Origin: Gemmatimonadota bacterium
GTDB lineage: Bacteria > Gemmatimonadota > Gemmatimonadetes > Longimicrobiales > Gaopeijiaceae
NCBI GenBank assembly: GCA_015664885.1
Contig: DQPL01000086.1
Location: 1-37,479, forward strand
Direction of reading: 5' to 3'
Length of the DNA stretch: 37,479 bases
Shown: positions 25,642 to 33,915 of the stretch, in pieces
Position numbering within the stretch: the stretch's first letter is position 1
Layout of the letters: each line of letters begins with the position of its first letter
The notes under the pieces: generated by a model
Told to the model about the DNA's origin: nothing
The model's database searches: none
What the model saw: only the letters and a program-made list of their open reading frames with translations
Position numbers and translations under genes: made by a program

Positions 25642-26310
25642 ATGGAGAAGAGAGTGGAGGTTGGCACGGGACGTCGCTTGGGCCCGAAAGTGCTAGGCTG
25701 CGCGCTCGCGATCGTTGTTGTCGCGCTCGCATGCCAGGACACCACCGGAGTGCATTGGGTGGACAGCCTCTCGCTCAAGCCTGATTCGCTTTACCTGGTG
25801 CCCGGTGAGTCTTTGCAATTCGATGTAGTTCCGCTCGATCAGCACGATCTCCCGCTGCCCGAACGCGCCGGCCGGGTCGAATGGAACCTGAGCAACCCCG
25901 ACGTTGCGGTGATCGAGACGACCGAGACCGGCGCGACGATCACGGGTGTGGCCCCAGGGGGCACCTTCGTCCGCGTCGAGCTGGGCCGCGGTTCGGCGAT
26001 TGGATCGGTCTACGTCGAACCATTCGAGCTCTCGGAGATCCGAATCGAACCCTCCCCGGTCGAGGTCAACTACCGATCGCGCAGAGTGACGGTGAGAGGG
26101 ATACTCATAGGGCCCGACGGAGAGGAGGTGCCACCAACCGACTTTCGAGCCTCCTGGCGGATCGGTGATATCCAGACCTTCATCATGGTTGGAAGGCAGG
26201 AGGTGATCACCGGCATATCCAATAGCGTTTGGGGTCGGAACCGGGGCACCGCGGCGCTGACCTTGGTTGTGGGTGACCGCACGGTGACAACTTCGGTCAT
26301 CGTGCGCTGA
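25642..26310 (+). CDS. Ig-like-domain lipoprotein encoded with the TonB receptor
   Basis: A 222-residue predicted lipoprotein. After a basic N-region (MEKRVEVGTGRRLGPK) and a hydrophobic core (VLGCALAIVVVALAC) there is a lipobox LAC with the lipidated cysteine near residue 31. Two immunoglobulin-like repeats of BIG2 character follow: 'SLSLKPDSLYLVPGESLQFD' with WNLSNPDVAVIETTETGATI, then the second from ELSEIRIEPSPVEVNY to the end. It begins two bases after the TonB receptor stop, so translation is probably coupled and the protein may be a surface partner of the receptor. The ATG at 25642 overlaps no other gene and GGGGGA lies 14 bases upstream. No enzymatic motif is seen. Confidence 0.75.
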   Translation: MEKRVEVGTGRRLGPKVLGCALAIVVVALACQDTTGVHWVDSLSLKPDSLYLVPGESLQFDVVPLDQHDLPLPERAGRVEWNLSNPDVAVIETTETGATITGVAPGGTFVRVELGRGSAIGSVYVEPFELSEIRIEPSPVEVNYRSRRVTVRGILIGPDGEEVPPTDFRASWRIGDIQTFIMVGRQEVITGISNSVWGRNRGTAALTLVVGDRTVTTSVIVR

Positions 26311-26335
26311 CGCCGCACGCCGCCCAGCCCACCCG

Positions 26336-26560
26336 TTACACGGGCGCGGCGTTTTCATCCAGCCAGGCCGTCCGTCCGTAGGCGAAAATGGCGTCGCCAT
26401 CAGAGGGTCGCACCAAGACCGGTTCGAAGGCCTGCTCGAAGCGGGGTGTCGTCATGACGCCCTTCAGCGTGTTCTCCCAAACTCGGCGTGGGCACCCGAC
26501 GCTCTCGACCACCGACAGTATCCGGGGCTCCTTTCCAGCCGGGCGAATCCTATCGACGAA
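26336..26560 (-). pseudogene. Unidentified coding-like reading frame downstream of the DUF1028 gene
   Basis: In the gap between two genes, the minus strand has an open frame of about 74 codons ending in TAA (26336-26338). It contains protein-like sequence (RFVDRIRPAGKEPRIL, VGCPRRVWENTLKGVM, FEPVLVRPSDGDAIFAYG) with high G+C at third positions. No ATG with a ribosome-binding site starts it; the first GTG (26512) would give 58 residues. AAAGGAG lies nearby but at poor spacing to any start. It overlaps the last bases of the DUF1028 gene in another frame. I do not recognise the family. It could be the tail of a lost gene, or chance. Confidence 0.3.
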
Positions 26561-27638
26561 CCGCGGTAAGCTCCCTAATGATGGCTCGGATCTCGACGGC
26601 CCTGCCAGCGTTCTCTAGTGCCGCCCACATGGCCTCTACCGTTGGGGCGTCGACGAGTCCCGGTGGGCTTCCACCCGAGTTCGGCGTAGACAGACCTTGC
26701 TCCGCCCGAAACGCGTCCACAGCGGCAACGATCTCATCATCGTAGAACTGCGAGCCGCGACTTCGTTCGAGCGACTCTGCGCCGGACTGGTAGAAGCCGA
26801 GTGCATTCATGATGAGTTTGACCTGCCAAACGTCATTGCCCGAGTGCTGCTCCAGCGTGCGGAACCCGAGCGTCCCCGAGATGGTCGTGTAGATCCGGCG
26901 TAGCTCAGCGACCGGCGTCGGGTTCTCGCACACGTTGATGTTCACGGTCAGCCCATCGGCGCGGCGTGAGCGACCCTCCCGTGGGTCTGCCACGACAACG
27001 GCGGCCGACTGCAGGCGACCCGTTCGGCGGTCGCCTCCGGCGGCCTGGCCCGCCGCCAGTGCCTCGATGAGCCGGTCAGCGAGGTGCCGTCCCGACTCTT
27101 CACTCGCTTCGAAGTTAGCCGCGACCGCGTCCAGGACCTCCGGTCCCACGAGCACATTTCCCTGTGTGGCGTAGTTGACGCCAGACCTGTGGCCTGCCCA
27201 GAACCCAGGTCCCGTGCCCGTGTGTTGTGCTGATGAACCGTCCAGGGCGATAAGGCCCACCTGGCGGCGTTCTGCTTGCTCGTCTGCGGCCGTTGCTCGG
27301 GCCAGCGCGTCCTGGGGGCTCAGCCCCTGCTCGAGCATGTCGAGCAGCTCGTCGCCGTACGCCGTACGCGTGGACGCTTGGGTAGCGACGGCACCGACAC
27401 CCGCGCGCACCCACGGGACGCCGTTCCCGACGCACGGAACCCTCGTGGTCACGGTTACCCCGGATTCTCCTGTGGCCGGGTCGACCGCCACGATCGAAAA
27501 CGTGTGGAAGACCAACTCATCCCCCCAGGCTACCGGCTCCTGCGCGTCGAGCGGCGGTGACGCGACGCCGAGTACGCAAGCAAGGATGAGAGCAGGCAGA
27601 GCGCTCCCGCGGGTGCTGGCCAGCCGGACCTCAATCAC
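26550..27638 (-). CDS. Exported DUF1028 protein with peptidoglycan-binding-like C-terminus
   Basis: A 362-residue protein. A hydrophobic N-terminal segment (ALPALILACVLGVASPPLDA) looks like a signal peptide. Residues from about 43 (FHTFSIVAVDPATGESGVTV) through 'VRAGVGAVATQASTRTAYGD', AERRQVGLIALDG and GHRSGVNYATQGNVLVGPEV form the DUF1028 domain, which has an Ntn-hydrolase-like fold and unknown activity. From about residue 275 there is a PG_binding_1-like three-helix repeat (NDVWQVKLIMNALGFYQSG, then DEIVAAVDAFRAEQGLSTPN), which in other proteins holds peptidoglycan. The start is GTG 27638, overlapping the DUF411 stop (GTGA), so the two are coupled. It probably acts in the periplasm. The fusion of DUF1028 with this repeat is known in the family; the function is not. 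Confidence 0.85.
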   Translation of the reverse strand: MIEVRLASTRGSALPALILACVLGVASPPLDAQEPVAWGDELVFHTFSIVAVDPATGESGVTVTTRVPCVGNGVPWVRAGVGAVATQASTRTAYGDELLDMLEQGLSPQDALARATAADEQAERRQVGLIALDGSSAQHTGTGPGFWAGHRSGVNYATQGNVLVGPEVLDAVAANFEASEESGRHLADRLIEALAAGQAAGGDRRTGRLQSAAVVVADPREGRSRRADGLTVNINVCENPTPVAELRRIYTTISGTLGFRTLEQHSGNDVWQVKLIMNALGFYQSGAESLERSRGSQFYDDEIVAAVDAFRAEQGLSTPNSGGSPPGLVDAPTVEAMWAALENAGRAVEIRAIIRELTAVRR

Positions 27639-28135
27639 GGACTGTTGGGATCGATCTCCGCATAGACGGCGACATTGCCCTCGTTGTCGAATGAGAGAAC
27701 CTGATACGACGGCGCGTTCGGCATGTCCATGCCGGGCGATCCGGCCGGCATGCCTGGAGCCGCGATACCGACGAGATCAGGGCGCTCAGCGAGCAGTCGC
27801 TTCAGTTGCTCGGCCGGAACGTGCCCCTCGACCACATAGCCGTCGACGAGCGAGGTATGGCAGGACGTCATAGCTGTCGGCACTCCGGCGTCGACCTTGA
27901 TCGACATGAGGTCCCGGGTATCGCGCGCGTCCACCGTGAATCCAGCCGCCCTCAGATGTTCGATCCACCCGTTGCAGCAACCACACGTCGCTGTCTTGTA
28001 CACGAGGACAGAGGGCAGGTCCGAAGAGGCCTCCGCGAGAAGCGGGAGCGGTTCGGCTGATTCGGCGGTTTCGGTCCCGCCACACCCCGCGGCGATGAGC
28101 GTGCAGGTCAGCAGTACCGGTCTCAAGAGCTTCAT
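27635..28135 (-). CDS. DUF411 metal-binding lipoprotein
   Basis: A 166-residue protein of the DUF411 family, found next to copper-handling genes in other bacteria. The start chosen (ATG 28135) yields a clean lipoprotein signal, MKLLRPVLLTCTLIAAGCGG, with lipidation at C18. ATG 28150 and ATG 28177 in the same frame would only lengthen the N-terminus. The family signature YKTATCGCCNGWIEHLRAAG contains the CxCC cluster expected to bind metal, followed by 'SCHTSLVDGYVVEGHVPAEQ' with a further Cys-His pair. The end is Met/Gly/Pro-rich (GMPAGSPGMDMPN), which could also bind metal. It overlaps the DUF1028 gene by 4 bp. Metal binding follows from the family; copper is the usual proposal. Confidence 0.85.
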   Translation of the reverse strand: MKLLRPVLLTCTLIAAGCGGTETAESAEPLPLLAEASSDLPSVLVYKTATCGCCNGWIEHLRAAGFTVDARDTRDLMSIKVDAGVPTAMTSCHTSLVDGYVVEGHVPAEQLKRLLAERPDLVGIAAPGMPAGSPGMDMPNAPSYQVLSFDNEGNVAVYAEIDPNSP

Positions 28136-28244
28136 CAAGCGATCGTCCATGGCGATAGAATCGTGAATACCGAGCATTCAAGTTATGGCAATCTGCTGAC
28201 GAGGCTATGAGCTACGGACCTTTTTCTCACCTGGAGCCCGCTAA

Positions 28245-28634
28245 GTGGCGCTCAAGATCCTGATTGCCGAAGACTCCCCGGTCGATTCGCTCGTGCTCAG
28301 GAATGTGCTGACCCGCGACGGATACGAGCCCGTGTTGGTCGAAAACGGCAAGGCGGCACTGCAAGCGCTCGAGGCCGACCCGGACATCGCGCTCGCGATC
28401 GTGGACATGCGCATGCCCGAGATGGATGGACTCGAGCTCGTGCGTGAGATGCGGTCTCGCCCGGAGCTCGAATCGACGCCCGTGCTGTTCGTGACTGCGG
28501 CGTCTGACCCCGCCTCGATTCGGGCCGCACTCGAGCTCAAAACCGTGGGGTACGTGCTCAAGCCGATCCGGGAGCCGAGCCGCATCCTACAGCTCATTCA
28601 CCAGAGCGTGGGAGAGGCGACGGTCTCGAGCTAA
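28245..28634 (+). CDS. Single-domain response regulator (CheY-like)
   Basis: A 129-residue receiver domain with no output domain. Phosphorylation residues are present: acidic D10 (IAEDSPVDS), phospho-acceptor D54 (AIVDMRMPEMDG), T84 (FVTAAS) and K106 (YVLKPI). The start is GTG 28245; a GGAG lies about ten bases upstream. It is convergent with the receiver-HPt gene, with only 8 bp between the two stop codons. No histidine kinase is in the window, so the phosphodonor must come from elsewhere, perhaps through the neighbouring HPt protein if that is functional. Likely a phosphorelay or chemotaxis-type switch protein. Confidence 0.9.
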   Translation: MALKILIAEDSPVDSLVLRNVLTRDGYEPVLVENGKAALQALEADPDIALAIVDMRMPEMDGLELVREMRSRPELESTPVLFVTAASDPASIRAALELKTVGYVLKPIREPSRILQLIHQSVGEATVSS

Positions 28635-28642
28635 GGCCCCGC

Positions 28643-29431
28643 TCAGACCACCGTGAGTTCTGCGATAGCGGCTTGCACATCGTGCAGGCTCGACTCCAGC
28701 ATCGTCAGGGCTTCGCGCAAACCCGTGAGATCTCCCTTCCTGGCACGGTGTTCGACTCCTGCCGCGTGTCGACTCGTCTCATCGGCACCGAGCGCCAGGC
28801 AGCTTCCCTTCAGGCTGTGAGAAGCCTCCACTGCTGCCGATGCATCTCCTCGCTCGAGAGCGTCTTCGAGCCGTATTAGGAGCTCTCTGGAATGTGTGGC
28901 GAAGACAGCGAGCGCCTCCCGTGCCATCTCGGGCCCCCCGATGTTGATGAGCTCCTCCATCCTGAGACTGGAGCCGTCGGAACGGGCTTCGGAGTGGGTG
29001 TGTCGAGGTTGAACCGCCGTCGCCGCGCCCAACACGCTTTGGATCATCCTCGTGAGGAACTCCCGGTTCACCGGCTTGGCGAGGTATCCATCCATGCTCG
29101 ACTCCTGTGCCTGATCGCGCGCCGTGGTCGCCTCCGACGCTGTCACGGCCACGATCGGCACGCGCCGCAGCCCCTCTGCCGCCTCCCGCTCACGAATCAT
29201 CCGTGCCGTGTCGAGGCCGTCGAGCAGCGGCATGTGTAGGTCCATCAGCACGAGCCCTTAAGTACCTGCCGGCTCCGACTCGAACTTCTCGAGTGCCGAA
29301 ACGCCGTCGGGCACGATGTCGTGCTCGAGGTCCAGCAGCCCAAGCAGCCCTTTCATCACCAACTGGTTGACAGCGTTGTCCTCGGCAACGAGAACGCGGT
29401 TCGCGGCCTGAAGCGACACGGTGTTGTCCAT
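28643..29431 (-). pseudogene. Receiver-HPt phosphorelay protein interrupted by an in-frame TAA
   Basis: Read from the ATG at 29431 (GGGGA ribosome-binding site upstream), the frame begins like a receiver domain: 'NRVLVAEDNAVNQLVMKGLL', with acidic residues E17-D18. Codon 58 is TAA (29258-29260). The same frame then continues without a break: GLVLMDLHMPLLDG with phospho-acceptor D64, VTASE, LAKPVN with K119, a linker, and an HPt domain with HSLKGSCLALGA (phospho-histidine about residue 205), ending at 28643. The expected residue before GLVLMD is Tyr, so TAC to TAA is the simplest explanation. A 202-residue product could in principle restart at GTG 29251, but that would lack the first half of the receiver. 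Nonsense pseudogene or assembly error. Lies 123 bases downstream of the amidohydrolase gene. Confidence 0.85.
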
Positions 29432-29554
29432 CGGTCTTGATGTCCCCTAGAGATGAGGCGTTGGTCCCCTCATTCAGGATCGACACTCCTGCCCGACAGC
29501 TTGATACGCGGCGCGGCGAGGTCGTCCCTGGACGCGCGGCTTCACTTCGGTGGC

Positions 29555-30952
29555 CTAACGACTGAGTTCCACCTCTGCCAGCATTCGGTCTAGCGCATCG
29601 CGGTCGTACCATTTCCCACGAAGCATCACGCCGGACGGAGTCTCAAGTTGTGAGAGGTCCACAACAGGGTTCCCGTCGAGCAGGATCAAGTCCGCTCTCG
29701 CGTTGCGCGTAACGGTCCCGAAGCTCGCGTTCGCGTCCACGAACTCACGCACGAAGCGGCCCGCGTTGCTCGTTGCGGCCGTGAGAACATCGAAGCTTGT
29801 CAGGCCGGCGTCGGCCAACGCCTCGATCTCCTCAATAAGGGCGAAACCCGGAACCATGACGGGCTTGCCGGTGTCCGTGCCGGCGAGCATGAGCACGTCC
29901 GCGTCACCGAGGGCGCGAAGCATCGGCTGCAGGAAGTCGAGCATCCTACCGATTTGCGGGCGCTCCGAAGCATAGTTGTCGGTGTAGTTGTTCGGTGCTG
30001 CCCACCGGTCTCTCAGGGATTGCGGGATGTAGCTCGCGGCACGGGAGGCGAGTCTCTCCTCGAGCCCGTCGATCGTGCCCCACTGAGTCTCGTTGTTTTC
30101 CAAGGTGGAAACCGTCGTTGTCACCCACATGCCTGCTGCTGCGATCTGCGATGCGACGACCTCGAGGTTCGACTCCTCCAGCATTGGAAACCCCGTATAG
30201 ATCAACTCCTCGGCGTGCACGATGGACACTTGACCGCCGAGTACGTGGCTCAGTGACAGGTTCTTGGGGGCGTGTCCGACGATGGGAATCCCTACCTCCT
30301 CACCCACGTCGATCATGCGCCGGTACGCATCCGCGGAGATGTTGCCGTGAATCTTCACGAAGTCGTACCCAAGGAGAGCTTGTTGCCGCACCGCTGCTTC
30401 GGCCTCCTGCGGCGTTCCGATCCTTGGCTCATTGGTGAAGGGACCGGAGGTGTACATCGTCGGGCCCACTACCTCGCCGGAGAAGATGCGCTCACGGAGA
30501 TCTAGGTGCCGCTGCTCGCCTTCCAGGTTGAAGACTGTCGTGACGCCCTTCGCAACGAAGAGCTTGAGCAACTGCTCCGCGCCCTCCTCCAAATGCACGT
30601 GCGCGTCGGTGAGTCCTGGCACGAGGTATTTTGTGCCCCCGCCCTTGATGATGAGTACATCGTTTGGGAGGTCGAATCCCTCGACTGGGCTGATACTCCG
30701 AACGAAGTCGCCCTCGACGATGACGACCTGATTGTGGAGGACGCGCGCCCGATCCCGATCCATCGGCAGCACGTTCACGTTCACGAACGCCACCGTGTTG
30801 CTGCCTACGGCCGTCGTGATGGAACCGCCAGCATCAGGGACTGTGCTCGGGTGCTTAGCCGCGTGTCCCTCCGGTCCGATATGGACGTACAGGGCGCTGA
30901 GCGTGCCGACGACCAGAAGCAGGCCGACGGTGTCTTTAGGCGTAAGCTTCAT
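29555..30952 (-). CDS. Exported amidohydrolase-superfamily metal-dependent hydrolase
   Basis: A 465-residue amidohydrolase (imidazolonepropionase/prolidase-like branch). An N-terminal hydrophobic segment (VGLLLVVGTLSALYVHIG) suggests export or membrane anchoring. The metal site is complete: H118 and H120 in LTDAHVHLEEG, K200 in YDFVKIHGN (bridging lysine), H227 in IVGHAPKN, H246 in SIVHAEEL and D360 in MLAGTDTG. The outer strands (VAFVNVNVLPMD at the start; ARADLILLDGNPVVDLSQLE at the end) form the usual beta-sandwich. Relatives hydrolyse dipeptides or cyclic amides in the periplasm. It fits the set of secreted hydrolases in the window (M28, creatininase-like, amidase). Start ATG 30952. Intact. 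Confidence 0.92.
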   Translation of the reverse strand: MKLTPKDTVGLLLVVGTLSALYVHIGPEGHAAKHPSTVPDAGGSITTAVGSNTVAFVNVNVLPMDRDRARVLHNQVVIVEGDFVRSISPVEGFDLPNDVLIIKGGGTKYLVPGLTDAHVHLEEGAEQLLKLFVAKGVTTVFNLEGEQRHLDLRERIFSGEVVGPTMYTSGPFTNEPRIGTPQEAEAAVRQQALLGYDFVKIHGNISADAYRRMIDVGEEVGIPIVGHAPKNLSLSHVLGGQVSIVHAEELIYTGFPMLEESNLEVVASQIAAAGMWVTTTVSTLENNETQWGTIDGLEERLASRAASYIPQSLRDRWAAPNNYTDNYASERPQIGRMLDFLQPMLRALGDADVLMLAGTDTGKPVMVPGFALIEEIEALADAGLTSFDVLTAATSNAGRFVREFVDANASFGTVTRNARADLILLDGNPVVDLSQLETPSGVMLRGKWYDRDALDRMLAEVELSR

Positions 30953-31025
30953 ACGTGCGTTATAGATGCTTTTGAGTAGTTATCAAGCTACCACACGTGG
31001 GGCCGATCGCCCACATCGCTACCAC

Positions 31026-31240
31026 TCAACGCATCGAGTCGTGCTGCTCTGCGCGTGCTTTCGCTTTCTCCGCAACTCCCAGCGTGCCCCTAACGCCGCT
31101 CGCTCCAGGCACGGGCAGGTTCCCTACGATGCTGTCCTTCTGTGCCTGCGTCAGTGGTTCAGCGGTTTCCTCGTCGCCGGAGCCGCCCCGCAGCCACCAC
31201 CGGCAAGCAGGGCGATGGCGACGACCATGATTCTTTTCAT
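31026..31240 (-). pseudogene. Small lipoprotein with a one-base frameshift in a G run
   Basis: An ATG at 31240 with a good ribosome-binding site (GAGGAATCAC) starts the lipoprotein signal MKRIMVVAIALLAGGGC. Just after the lipobox cysteine the frame fails, giving only 28 residues. One base shifted, the reading continues 'GGSGDEETAEPLTQAQKDSI', then GNLPVPGASGVRGTLGVAEKAK, to a stop at 31026, which is a natural continuation for a small secreted lipoprotein of about 71 residues. The break falls at four G on the minus strand (31186-31189); five G would restore the frame. It may be a sequencing error, a phase-variable tract, or a real lesion. Lies upstream of the amidohydrolase on the same strand. 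Confidence 0.65.
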
Positions 31241-31477
31241 GTGATTCCTCAAGAGTCCAAAACGTCAACCGAGTCGTTAGGATCGTTGCCTCCCAACAAC
31301 GTACTCTTGCCGGTCGCAAACCCGGACGCAAGTTGTACGGCCCGCGCCGCCCGGAGGCGAGCCGGGACGGACTCGTGCGTGGAGGGTATTGCGAGGATCA
31401 CGTCCAGAGACAACGGGCCAGAACTTGCATCGCCTTTGTGCGGAGGTCATCGAAACGGACTGGGGAAGGAGAATTCG

Positions 31478-32389
31478 ATGCATCGCTCGTCATATAGAGT
31501 GTGTCGTCACTGGATCGGGAGCCTCGCGATTGTTGCGGGCCTCGCGGTGTCTGCTTGCGCGCCCGAGGCGGACGTACAGCCCGCTGAGACGGAGCCGGAG
31601 CAGCCCGAGGTCGACTTCATCCAGGAGGCAGTTTGGTCGCCGGGCGGGGACCGCCTGGTAGCGGCGTGGCACCAGAGAGGCCGGTACCGGCTCTACGGAG
31701 TGCTGGGACCCGATACGACTGGCTCGGCGCTGGAGCCGGGCTCAGGCCTGCGTTTGTCGGAAGGACCCGACCTCTGGCCCACGTGGTCCAGAGACGGGTC
31801 ATGGGTTGGGTTCAGCTCCACGCGCAGTGGCCAGTCGGAGGTTTATCGCATGCGGCCCGACGGCATGCAGGTCGAGCGGCTCACCGACGACCCGGCCGAG
31901 GACACGGATCCCGCATTTTCTCCCGACGGTCGGAGCCTTGCCTTCATCTCCGACCGCACGGACGGCGCTCCCCGGCTTCACATCATGGATGCGGACGGTT
32001 CGAACGTGCGCATTGTCCCAGGCGGTCCTGGGACCGAGCACCGTGGCCCTGAGTGGTCTCCAGACGGGGCGCGCCTGGTGCTACAGGTCACCACCGAGAG
32101 CGGTGAGTACGTGTATGTGGCAACGCCCGCCGGCGGGTGGGGGCGCGTCAAGGCTGGCGCCTTCCCAGCTTGGGCGCCGAACGGCGACGACGTCTACCTC
32201 ACTCGAAACGATTCGGTGCTGGTCTCGCGTGTGAGCACCGGGTCACTGCGATTGGTGCTAGCGGATGGCTTCGCAGCCAGGCCGTCGCCGGATGGTCGTT
32301 GGCTGGCCTTCGTCCGCGGCAAGTGGCCCACGTCCGCCCTGTATGTGCTAGACCTCGAGACCGGCATCGAGCAGCGCCTGACACGCTGA
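31478..32389 (+). CDS. PD40/TolB-like beta-propeller lipoprotein (first)
   Basis: A 303-residue lipoprotein. ATG 31478 is chosen because it has AGGAG seven bases upstream and gives a lipoprotein signal (SLAIVAGLAVSAC, lipidation near C27). The frame is open well upstream without signal character. The body is a six-bladed propeller of WD40-like PD40 repeats: FIQEAVWSPGGDRLVAAW, LWPTWSRDGSWVGFSSTRSG, DPAFSPDGRSLAFISDRTDG, GPEWSPDGARLVLQV, AFPAWAPNGDDVYLTR and RPSPDGRWLAFVRG. It ends at LTR, as TolB-type propellers often do. Likely a periplasmic or outer-membrane protein that binds another protein; no catalytic domain is attached. A related protein is at 35985-36923. Confidence 0.85.
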   Translation: MHRSSYRVCRHWIGSLAIVAGLAVSACAPEADVQPAETEPEQPEVDFIQEAVWSPGGDRLVAAWHQRGRYRLYGVLGPDTTGSALEPGSGLRLSEGPDLWPTWSRDGSWVGFSSTRSGQSEVYRMRPDGMQVERLTDDPAEDTDPAFSPDGRSLAFISDRTDGAPRLHIMDADGSNVRIVPGGPGTEHRGPEWSPDGARLVLQVTTESGEYVYVATPAGGWGRVKAGAFPAWAPNGDDVYLTRNDSVLVSRVSTGSLRLVLADGFAARPSPDGRWLAFVRGKWPTSALYVLDLETGIEQRLTR

Positions 32390-32410
32390 GGCGGCTCTAC
32401 CACCGAGCTG

Positions 32411-32866
32411 TTAGGCGCCGCCCTCCGATTTCACCTCTTGATCGGCCGTGAGCCACGCGAGCGCGTGCAGAGGCACCGCGATCGCCGCGACGACGATCGG
32501 TTGAACGACGGGGTGTAGGAACGCGAACGGGATGAATGCGGCCGTCCAGAAGACGGTGCCCAACAAAGCGTAGCCGCGCAGTATGCGGGGAGGTGATGCG
32601 ATCCACGCCAACGTGATGCCCACAGCTCCGGAGAAAAGAAGCAACAGAGAGGTCGACACGCTGAAGACGAGAAAGGTCGTCCACATGCTCGGCTGTAGCG
32701 GATCGAGCGAGTACGCTTGCTTCATTGCGTTCATCGCAAACTCCCTCTGACCGACGAGTCCGTTCTCGAGAACGAACGTCCACACGTGCGAGCCTGTGTG
32801 GGCGAGCCCCGCGAGCACAAGCCATGCGCCGGCCGCGTAGAGCCAAACGCGCGGGCTACGAAGCAT
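32411..32866 (-). CDS. Four-helix membrane protein of unknown function
   Basis: A 151-residue protein with four hydrophobic segments: about 7-28 (WLYAAGAWLVLAGLAHTGSH), 62-85 (FLVFSVSTSLLLLFSGAVGI), 97-116 (YALLGTVFWTAAFIPFAFLH) and 120-140 (QPIVVAAIAVPLHALAWLTA). The N-terminal GLAHTGSHVWTF segment with two His and the late FAFLHP and VPLHAL motifs are the only conspicuous polar residues inside membrane parts. I do not recognise a function. The start (ATG 32866) overlaps the stop of the DUF72 gene by 11 bases, so they are probably translated from one message. Convergent with the PD40 lipoprotein gene. Confidence 0.7.
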   Translation of the reverse strand: MLRSPRVWLYAAGAWLVLAGLAHTGSHVWTFVLENGLVGQREFAMNAMKQAYSLDPLQPSMWTTFLVFSVSTSLLLLFSGAVGITLAWIASPPRILRGYALLGTVFWTAAFIPFAFLHPVVQPIVVAAIAVPLHALAWLTADQEVKSEGGA

Positions 32867-33869
32867 GTGTCGCCGCCGCGTCCGAGGCGCGGGTATCCCA
32901 CTCGGCGATGCGTTGCGCGAGTCTGAAGATGGAGAGCGGCGCCGAGCCCTCCGCTTTGTTGTTGGCGATCACGAAGACTCCCTTTTCGGCGATCGATGCG
33001 TCCAAGGCCGCGATCGCGATGCGTTCTCTTGACTCCGCGTCCTCATCGACGATCTGGTCGAAGGGTTGGTAGCGTTCATTTGCGACCTCATAGCGTAGGC
33101 CTGAGTGCAACATCCAGCGCATTATGAAGGCGGGTTGCTGATAGGCTTGCACCGAGTCCAGTTGACGCTCGAACGACGCCATCGCCGGGTGCACCGAATA
33201 ACAATGCGCGGCACCGGTGGCCGTGAGCGCGATCGAATACGAATCCGTCAGGAACGCCGCGGTACGCAACTCGATCGCATAGAGAGGACCCTTCGGCAGG
33301 GCGTCTAGGAACCCGTGCAAGCGTTCTATGAAGGGGCCACGTCCGCCGACCAGGTTGGGAGGGATTGGCGGAAATTGAAAGAGTAGGGGACCTGCCTTGC
33401 TGCCGAGCCCATCGATCATCGGCCCGATCACTTCGTTCGCCGCGTACTGAGGGTCCAGGAAACGGGGGTTGCGCCCGCGAACGCCGTATCCTTCCGGTTC
33501 GGTTGGAGATGTGAGCAGTCGATCCGCCTTCACGAGGAACCTGAAGTCCTCGGGTACCGCGTCCGCATACGCGCGGAATGCGTCGGAAGCGATGGGGCGG
33601 TAGAACGTTCGATCGATGCCTACGGTACGCAGCAACGGGTGCAGCGCATATGCAGCGAGACCGTGATTGGAAAGCGTCTGTTGAGAGGCCTGTCGGTCAT
33701 AGACGATGCCCTCCCAGCCGGGAAAACTCCAGGAAGACGTGCCCAGGCGTAGCTCGACCGGCAGCTTGTGCGCAATCTGAGTCTGTCGCGCCGTGTGCTC
33801 GACGGCGCCGACCGGAGCCGTCGCCGTTGTGGGAGCTTCATCGGGGAATAGGCCGAACTGTAGATCCAT
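32856..33869 (-). CDS. DUF72/YecE-family protein
   Basis: A 337-residue protein of the DUF72 (YecE-like) TIM-barrel family, activity unknown. The domain begins at about residue 40 with 'LRLGTSSWSFPGWEGIVYDR', the usual G-T-S-x-W/Y-x-y-x-x-W opening. It goes on through VGIDRTFYRPIASDAFRAYADAVPEDFRFLVKAD (family pattern E-x-N-x-T-F-Y-x-x-P ... FxFxxK), LLFQFPPIP and 'LYAIELRTAAFLTDSYSIAL', and ends with GVFVIANNKAEGSAP (family: NNHxxG). The N-terminal 35 residues are extra and disordered-looking. ATG 33869 is preferred; a TTG at 33890 in frame is possible. It overlaps the downstream membrane-protein gene by 11 bases. Confidence 0.88.
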   Translation of the reverse strand: MDLQFGLFPDEAPTTATAPVGAVEHTARQTQIAHKLPVELRLGTSSWSFPGWEGIVYDRQASQQTLSNHGLAAYALHPLLRTVGIDRTFYRPIASDAFRAYADAVPEDFRFLVKADRLLTSPTEPEGYGVRGRNPRFLDPQYAANEVIGPMIDGLGSKAGPLLFQFPPIPPNLVGGRGPFIERLHGFLDALPKGPLYAIELRTAAFLTDSYSIALTATGAAHCYSVHPAMASFERQLDSVQAYQQPAFIMRWMLHSGLRYEVANERYQPFDQIVDEDAESRERIAIAALDASIAEKGVFVIANNKAEGSAPLSIFRLAQRIAEWDTRASDAAATHAS

Positions 33870-33915
33870 GGCCCACCAATCTTCTTGCAACCATTAACGA
33901 CGTGTAGTCATCTCA

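Noticed and set aside
9976-29431. Stop-codon reassignment as the explanation for the in-frame TAG and TAA
   Set aside because: Two different stops are involved, and both are used as ordinary terminators at the ends of intact genes in the same window.
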